Below are positions 6,951-10,761 of a stretch of 10,761 bases of DNA, piece by piece. The notes under the pieces are model-generated. The model saw only the letters and a program-made list of their open reading frames with translations. It had not been told where the DNA came from and ran no database searches. This DNA comes from JBBQIY01 sp964618405 (lineage in GTDB: Bacteria; Verrucomicrobiota; Kiritimatiellia; RFP12; UBA3636), in contig CAZUAY010000133.1 of assembly GCA_964618405.1 (NCBI GenBank), positions 1 to 10,761 on the forward strand, read 5' to 3'. Made by a program: the position numbers and the translations under genes. Position 1 is the stretch's first letter, and each line of letters opens with the position of its first letter.

Positions 6951-7805
6951 CTAAACCTTCGTATGCTGATTCAATTCTGCGAGAAGCGGACTGTAGCAGG
7001 CGAGTCTGCTGTCGAGGTCGGGGTGGCGATCATGGCTCACCCAGGTGAATGTTTCCGCCGCCTTGCAGCCGCACGCAACGCCGTTTTTCATGACTCTGAG
7101 CTTGTGACCGTGATCCGGGTAGTGAGCCGTCGGCATCTGGCAGGCATGTTTCCCAAGCAGTTCCATCTTCTTTTCCAGGTAATCGGAGATGTCGATATAG
7201 GTGTCCCATTGCGAATTGCGCAAGCCAAGCGAGGAATGATCCTCACGCCATTGCAAGTAGGCACCCTTGTATCCGGCCTCAACAGCTTCCCAGTAGCACT
7301 TTGTCACGAGGAGGGCAGTGGCAAAGTGCTCAATGTTGGTGGTGACGATTCCATGAGAAAAAATACAGGCTGGATTGTGCTCAAGGATCAAATCGACCAG
7401 CCGTTTACGGCTGGCTGCGTCTTCGTATGCAGTCAGAATCGAGGGAACATTCTCCGGAACCCCTGCAGGAAGTTTGCAGCCGTAGCGCAATTCTACCTGT
7501 TGATCGTTGCTACCCGTGTAATGCCGTTGTGGGTGATCGAGGTGAATTGGTGTGGTTCCCAGAAGCGCGGCGGCGGCGTCGCACTCACGCTTTCTGCGTG
7601 CCATCATCGGAACCGTGCCTTCCAGCCAGCGCTTCATCGAGCCATCCGGCTGCAATTCACTGACGTTGCCCGACATGTTGTTGGTGGACATAATATAGAC
7701 GATTTCGTAGTGCTGGTCCTTGAACTTTGCCAGCGTTCCACCTGTGCCGACTTCAACATCATCTGCATGGGCACCGATTGACATGATTTTCTGCTTTTGT
7801 ATCAT
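6951..7805 (-). CDS. PIG-L (LmbE-like) family N-deacetylase, upstream copy
   Basis: A 284-residue PIG-L family zinc deacetylase, first in transcription order of the tandem pair. It has AHADD at 12-16 with predicted ligands His13 and Asp16. The second metal region reads SHGIVTTNIEHFAT, with the likely ligand His in IEH (160). The middle part (HLDHPQRHYTG, LRYGCKLPAG) is identical to the other copy apart from scattered changes. AGGAG lies 6 bases before ATG 7805, giving a better ribosome site than the downstream copy has. No signal peptide is visible, so cytoplasmic action is inferred. The family acts on N-acetylated glycans, mycothiol or bacillithiol precursors, or GPI intermediates. Sugar-active neighbours make an amino-sugar substrate the best guess. 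A reasonable promoter and a leader hairpin lie upstream. Confidence 0.93.
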   Translation of the reverse strand: MIQKQKIMSIGAHADDVEVGTGGTLAKFKDQHYEIVYIMSTNNMSGNVSELQPDGSMKRWLEGTVPMMARRKRECDAAAALLGTTPIHLDHPQRHYTGSNDQQVELRYGCKLPAGVPENVPSILTAYEDAASRKRLVDLILEHNPACIFSHGIVTTNIEHFATALLVTKCYWEAVEAGYKGAYLQWREDHSSLGLRNSQWDTYIDISDYLEKKMELLGKHACQMPTAHYPDHGHKLRVMKNGVACGCKAAETFTWVSHDRHPDLDSRLACYSPLLAELNQHTKV

Positions 7806-7848
7806 TTTGCTCTCCTTTTCGGCACAGATGCCGATTCATCCTATTAGA

Positions 7849-7887
7849 CTCGTTTTTACGTGACACCCTGCCACGCCCAAAACAGAG
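7849..7887 (-). promoter_or_regulatory. Imperfect leader stem-loop before the upstream PIG-L gene
   Basis: On the plus strand CTC (7849-7851), GTTTT (7852-7856) and CGT (7859-7861) pair with GAG (7885-7887), AAAAC (7879-7883) and ACG (7873-7875), with small bulges and an 11-base loop. It is homologous to the hairpin at 6894-6932. Both are preceded on the coding strand by the shared motif GTGCT(A/G)AAGTTCCC. Retention of both stem and loop length despite sequence divergence suggests function. A separate 5-bp stem (CGGCA/TGCCG) at 7820-7833 lies close to the ribosome site. Confidence 0.55.
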
Positions 7888-7890
7888 GGA

Positions 7891-7919
7891 ACTTTAGCAC
7901 TGACCATTAGTTTTGTCTA
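7891..7919 (-). promoter_or_regulatory. Candidate sigma70 promoter for the PIG-L pair
   Basis: On the minus strand TAGACA (7919 to 7914, five of six to consensus) is followed by a 17-base spacer and TAAAGT (7896 to 7891, four of six). The start point would fall near 7884-7887, at the foot of the leader hairpin. The downstream copy keeps the -10-like part (TGAAGT) but lacks a matching -35, because the duplication boundary cuts between them. Confidence 0.45.
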
Positions 7920-8127
7920 CATCTGATCTAGCATGAAATTCTAATTTGTGTCTTAAACACCGCACCCAGAAAACCCTATTGCTACTGAGCGTGGATTTTA
8001 CCGCTACTAGGGGCGCAAAGGAGTAAGCAAAGAGCGCAAGGCGGAGCTACCGCGTGAAAAACGATGCGTACAGTGGAGCATAAGCATCTCCATCCGTGGG
8101 CCGGCTTTGTTATCCGTGGTTAAGTTT
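7920..8127. other. Intergenic region with no gene seen
   Basis: No convincing coding frame or RNA gene is visible. It contains a purine-rich stretch with repeated GCGCAA/GCAAAG words (about 8008-8043), the 8-mer ATCCGTGG twice (8092-8099 and 8112-8119), and a near-palindrome GTGT..ACAC at 7948-7960. It separates the GH4/Asp-box pair from the PIG-L pair, which suggests two transcription units. Confidence 0.5.
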
Positions 8128-8164
8128 CCAGCGCGACACCTCTTTAGAAGAGTGTTGCGCCTGG
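8128..8164 (-). terminator. Strong hairpin after the Asp-box gene
   Basis: CCAG, GCG, ACAC and TCTT along 8128-8144 pair with AAGA, GTGT, CGC and CTGG along 8148-8164, leaving a 3-base loop and one or two bulges. It begins 3 bases beyond the TAA stop of the Asp-box gene. No T-run follows on the minus strand (AAACTTAACC instead). It is either a non-canonical terminator or a 3'-end stabilising structure for the GH4/Asp-box transcript. Confidence 0.55.
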
Positions 8165-8167
8165 AGA

Positions 8168-9259
8168 TTAATCCCGTTCTACCCAGATCCGGCGGGATCC
8201 GATCCAACACTTGTCCGGGATGCGCCCTTGACCTGCGGCTTCGCAGCGGTCATAGATCAGCAGTAACTCGCCCGGTGCCACCTCGGCAATCCCCATGTAA
8301 CAAGAGGATGGCCATTCGCCGATGACGGTGCGATAACCCCACGCTTCGCCGCGCCCGTCGGGGCTGAACATCAGATGCAGTCCCGGCCGCCCGTAGGTGC
8401 AGGCCAGAATGCCGTTGCTCATCAGCAAAAGGCCTGGATCGACGCCATGCCCCGGCAACAACTCCGGAACGCTCCACGTGCGGCCTCCGTCCAGCGATCG
8501 GGTTTGTCCCAGCGGCAGAGCCCCACCGCGACGTAGCACGCACAGCAGACTGCCATCCGCCAACGCAATCAGGGCCGGTTCGCAGAATCCATCTCCTGGC
8601 AGACTGGTCTGGTCGCGAAATTCAGCAATTTCGCTGACATAATCCCACGTTTCGCCCTTGTCCTCCGAAGCGACAAGAATGGTTCGATAAAACCGATCAC
8701 CATGATAATGAACTTGCATAGGTGCCAGCCAGCGCCCTTGATGTTCAACCAGATCGCGCCAGAAAATAGGGCCCCAACGTAGCTTGCTCTCGGCAAGCGT
8801 CGGGGTATAGTAGTCCGGCACTGGCTGATAAAATGCACGCAAAACATGGTCGTCCGGCGGATACTGCGTGGGATCAGCGGGATAGGGGCGGGCGGCGACG
8901 CGGTTGACGCGCACCCGCAAGGCGTGGGGACCTGTGAACGCCTGACCACCGTCGGTCGAGCGGAAAAAGGAACCTGCGTATTCGCCCGGCTTGCGTTCGA
9001 AAGTGTAAATGTCCGTTGCCAGTACCAGTCCGTCGGTGCCTTGGCCGATGGCTTGTTCGCGATGGGCGCGGCGGGGTTCGGGGCTCCAGGTGTGGCCACC
9101 ATCGCTGGAGCGCAGTCCCTGCCGTTTCGCGAAATGCGTATCGGCCTGAACATGGTACATCAGCACCAGATCGCCGCTTGCGAGTCTCAGCAATTGCGGT
9201 TCGCGGACGCCTTCGCGCGTCACCAGCGTTTCTTCTCCTAGCGTAATTCGGATTGCCAT
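8168..9259 (-). CDS. Sialidase-superfamily (BNR/Asp-box) protein
   Basis: A 363-residue six-bladed beta-propeller of the sialidase/neuraminidase superfamily. Asp boxes of the form S-x-D-x-G-x-T-W are seen at 51-58 (SSDGGHTW), 101-108 (STDGGQAF), 198-205 (SEDKGETW) and 255-262 (SLDGGRTW), with a degenerate one near 299-307. The segment CEPALIALADGSLL near 226-239 resembles the Glu-Pro...Asp-Gly active-site strand, with Glu227 the candidate. Arg20 or Arg15, Arg243/244 and a Tyr near 321 (SCYMGIAEV) are candidates for the Arg triad and Tyr nucleophile but are not proven. No signal peptide is present, so it would act inside the cell on imported substrate. An in-frame TAA two codons before ATG 9259 rules out an upstream extension. 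There is no Shine-Dalgarno; the 35-base gap to the GH4 gene is C/A-rich. Exo-sialidase activity is likely but other Asp-box glycosidases are possible. Confidence 0.88.
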   Translation of the reverse strand: MAIRITLGEETLVTREGVREPQLLRLASGDLVLMYHVQADTHFAKRQGLRSSDGGHTWSPEPRRAHREQAIGQGTDGLVLATDIYTFERKPGEYAGSFFRSTDGGQAFTGPHALRVRVNRVAARPYPADPTQYPPDDHVLRAFYQPVPDYYTPTLAESKLRWGPIFWRDLVEHQGRWLAPMQVHYHGDRFYRTILVASEDKGETWDYVSEIAEFRDQTSLPGDGFCEPALIALADGSLLCVLRRGGALPLGQTRSLDGGRTWSVPELLPGHGVDPGLLLMSNGILACTYGRPGLHLMFSPDGRGEAWGYRTVIGEWPSSCYMGIAEVAPGELLLIYDRCEAAGQGRIPDKCWIGSRRIWVERD

Positions 9260-9294
9260 AGTTTAGTTTTTGGTGTGTGGTGTATTGTGTGTGA

Positions 9295-10593
9295 CTATGC
9301 GTCCCAGGCGGCCAACAGCGAGCCTTCCGCCTCCCAGAGTTCATCGAACATTGCGCGAATCTTGTCGAGCGGCAGGACTGCCGCAGTCAAGGGATCCAGC
9401 GCGACGGCGTGAAAGGCAGCCTCACGGTCGAGGTTTAAAACGGCCTCGACGGCCAGCTCCTGCACGTTGATGTTGGTGCGATTTAATGCCGCGCATTGGG
9501 TCGGGATTCGACCGACGTGGCAGGCCTGTACGCCTTGGCGGTTCGCCACGCAGGGGACTTCAACACAGCACTCGTTTGGGAGGTTGTCGATTAGCCCCGT
9601 GTTCATGACATTGCCGTTGAAGCAGAACGGCACGTCGGTTTCGAGCGCCTCGATAATTGAGGAAGCGTATTCGTGTGAACGGATCCGCGGCGGCGCCTTG
9701 GGGTCGCCTTTTTCGTCGACGCCTGAATCGGCTTCCCAGGCATGTTTGATTTCCGGATTGAGTTCGATTTCGCGTGAGATCAACTTGAACTGCTCTCGAC
9801 GCTCAGGAGTCGTACGGAAGTACGGAAGATATTCAGAAAGGTGTCTCGTGCTCTCAGTAACGTAATACCCGAACTGGCGCATGAGTTCGACCCTTACCTC
9901 ATCTCCCTCGAATTCAGAGTGGGTTTCGATCGCCTCGCGTAGACGGGGATATAGATCCTGACCCTGTGCCGTGAAGCGCATCACCCACGATTGGTGGTTG
10001 ATCCCCGCGACTAGGTAACAGACCTCCTCGTAGGGGATGTCCAGTGCGCGTGCCAGTTTTTTGGTGGTGCCCTGCACACTGTGGCATAGCCCGACATTGC
10101 GAATGGACGAGCCTTTTGTGTGCATCCAAGTCAGCATCGCCATCGGATTGGTGTAATTCAGCATGAGGGCGTCGGGGCAGTGCCGTTCCATGTCCTTACA
10201 GAACTGGAGCTGCTGGTGCGCAGTGCGTAGGAAACGAAAGACGCCGCCTGGGCCGATGGTATCGCCAACGAACTGGTCGACGCCGTATTTGCGTGGGATA
10301 CAAATTTCAGATGTGTAGGGCTGTCCATAGTACGCTGGGCCGCCGATCGAGACAGCCGTGACAACGCTATCTGCGCCCGGAAGCAGCGCGTGGCGGTCTG
10401 TGTCGGCCACGCAATGCGCAGGCAGCTTGTGGTAGTCGATGAAGTGTTGGACATACGCTCGGACTCCTTCCAGCTTCGCAGCGTCGAGATCACACAACGC
10501 GATCGTCGCGTGTTCTAGAGCGGGAGAGGAGAGGATGTCTGTACTCAGGCGGCTTCCGAAGCCGCTTCCGGCGCCTATAATTACGATTTTCAT
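9295..10593 (-). CDS. melA: GH4 family NAD-dependent glycosidase, alpha-galactosidase type
   Basis: A cytoplasmic glycoside hydrolase of family 4, which uses NAD+ and a divalent metal in a redox-elimination mechanism. The 432 residues fit the family. The N-terminal Rossmann motif is GAGSGFG (7-13), with Asp35 or Asp37 after the second strand for the ribose. NYTNPMAM (146-153) is a family signature. Metal ligands are predicted as Cys170 and His200 (GINHQ). The motif around the Cys is CHSV, the signature of the alpha-galactosidase (MelA) subgroup; alpha-glucosidases have CHEV and phospho-glycosidases have other forms. GDTIGPGGVFRFLRT (110-124) also matches MelA. ATG 10593 gives the correct Rossmann start although no clear Shine-Dalgarno precedes it. 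The Asp-box gene follows 35 bases later on the same strand, presumably co-transcribed. The natural substrate could be an alpha-galactoside from plant or host glycans. Confidence 0.93.
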   Translation of the reverse strand: MKIVIIGAGSGFGSRLSTDILSSPALEHATIALCDLDAAKLEGVRAYVQHFIDYHKLPAHCVADTDRHALLPGADSVVTAVSIGGPAYYGQPYTSEICIPRKYGVDQFVGDTIGPGGVFRFLRTAHQQLQFCKDMERHCPDALMLNYTNPMAMLTWMHTKGSSIRNVGLCHSVQGTTKKLARALDIPYEEVCYLVAGINHQSWVMRFTAQGQDLYPRLREAIETHSEFEGDEVRVELMRQFGYYVTESTRHLSEYLPYFRTTPERREQFKLISREIELNPEIKHAWEADSGVDEKGDPKAPPRIRSHEYASSIIEALETDVPFCFNGNVMNTGLIDNLPNECCVEVPCVANRQGVQACHVGRIPTQCAALNRTNINVQELAVEAVLNLDREAAFHAVALDPLTAAVLPLDKIRAMFDELWEAEGSLLAAWDA

Positions 10594-10629
10594 GTTTTGG
10601 TAATTTTATGTGAGGGAGGCTCTTGAAAA

Positions 10630-10670
10630 ACCCCCGGGACGCTGTGCCTGACGGCTTGCCTCCGCGGGGT
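10630..10670 (-). promoter_or_regulatory. Terminator-like hairpin in the GH4 leader
   Basis: ACCCC (10630-10634) pairs with GGGGT (10666-10670), and CGG (10635-10637) with CCG (10662-10664), with one bulge. On the minus strand the stem ends in GGGGGTTTTT, a GC-rich stem plus T-run. It lies about 37 bases before ATG 10593. It may end an upstream minus-strand transcript or attenuate the GH4 transcript. The loop contains the repeat core found at the left end of the window. Confidence 0.45.
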
Positions 10671-10739
10671 GTTCGACAGGCTGAAGTATCCATTTTTCCA
10701 TTTTCTGCGAAGCACCATACCATGCAAAAAATGAACGCC

Positions 10740-10745
10740 ATTATA
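10740..10745 (-). promoter_or_regulatory. Consensus -10 box, possible GH4 promoter
   Basis: TATAAT is read on the minus strand from 10745 to 10740. The matching -35 would lie near 10763-10768, outside the window, so the promoter cannot be confirmed. If used, transcription would start about 140 bases before the GH4 start codon and pass through the terminator-like hairpin. Confidence 0.3.
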
Positions 10746-10761
10746 GTCGCCTATTTCAGAA

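Larger units (their letters stand above)
6948..7900 (-). repeat. Tandem duplication unit B (PIG-L gene plus leader)
   Basis: This is the second copy of the roughly 955-bp unit, from CGACTA at the stop codon to TAGCAC at 7900. The junction with unit A is nearly seamless: the leader motif of A ends at 6945 and the stop region of B begins at 6948. The units are direct repeats without flanking transposase genes, as expected of unequal recombination or slippage followed by divergence. Confidence 0.85.

Noticed and set aside
6963..7781. 272-codon open frame antisense to the upstream PIG-L gene
   Set aside because: The equivalent antisense frame in the homologous copy at 5992-6945 is broken by stops, so it is not conserved. 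The length is a by-product of codon use in the real gene.
5992..7900. Insertion-sequence or transposon origin for the tandem repeat
   Set aside because: There are no terminal inverted repeats, target duplications or transposase; each unit is simply one gene and its leader, as in an ordinary tandem gene duplication.
7920..8127. Possible tRNA or small RNA gene in the largest gap
   Set aside because: No cloverleaf or CCA end is seen, and no promoter plus terminator pair bounds a defined RNA.
10490..10741. 83-codon minus-strand frame across the GH4 leader and start
   Set aside because: It begins within the TATAAT box, reads through the hairpin, and overlaps the GH4 N-terminus out of frame. The protein ends in an Arg-rich run typical of a shadow frame.
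1..10761. CRISPR array, phage genes, toxin-antitoxin or defence system
   Set aside because: No regularly spaced repeats and no proteins of those families were found on either strand.

Overview
The window reads as a chromosomal stretch from a Gram-negative bacterium, most likely of the PVC group (Lentisphaerota, Kiritimatiellota or Verrucomicrobiota). This placement is inferred from gene types: PIG-L deacetylases with an AHADD active-site box, a two-half acetyl-xylan-esterase-like hydrolase, a signal-less Asp-box (sialidase-fold) protein beside a GH4 enzyme, and a Gram-negative-type oligopeptidase A. No rRNA, tRNA, CRISPR array, transposase or phage gene was seen.

Layout. Positions 1-63 hold a perfect 19-bp palindrome flanked by short tandem repeats. 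One plus-strand gene follows (178-2103, alpha/beta-hydrolase esterase). Every other gene is on the minus strand. In transcription order these are a GH4 alpha-galactosidase-like enzyme (10593-9295), a sialidase-superfamily Asp-box protein (9259-8168), a tandem pair of PIG-L deacetylases (7805-6951 and 6846-5995), an unrecognised membrane-anchored protein (5849-5028), oligopeptidase A (4917-2848) and a DedA-family membrane protein (2851-2135) that overlaps the oligopeptidase by 4 bp.

How the genes may work together. The GH4 enzyme, Asp-box protein, two deacetylases and esterase are all of kinds that remove sugars or acyl groups from glycans, and none has a visible signal peptide. A cytoplasmic pathway for trimming imported, acetylated oligosaccharides is a reasonable inference, but no transporter or regulator in the window proves it. 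The prlC-dedA pair and the membrane-anchored protein look like a separate housekeeping block.

Most notable non-coding signals. A duplicated leader containing a stem-loop with an 11-nt loop lies in front of each PIG-L gene. The whole leader-plus-gene unit, about 955 bp, is tandemly duplicated. A terminator-like hairpin lies between a consensus TATAAT box and the GH4 start, so it could be an attenuator. The core CTGTGCCTGAC occurs both in the palindrome at the left edge and inside that GH4 leader hairpin, which suggests a dispersed repeat family. I do not see a clear-cut new defence or mobile system.
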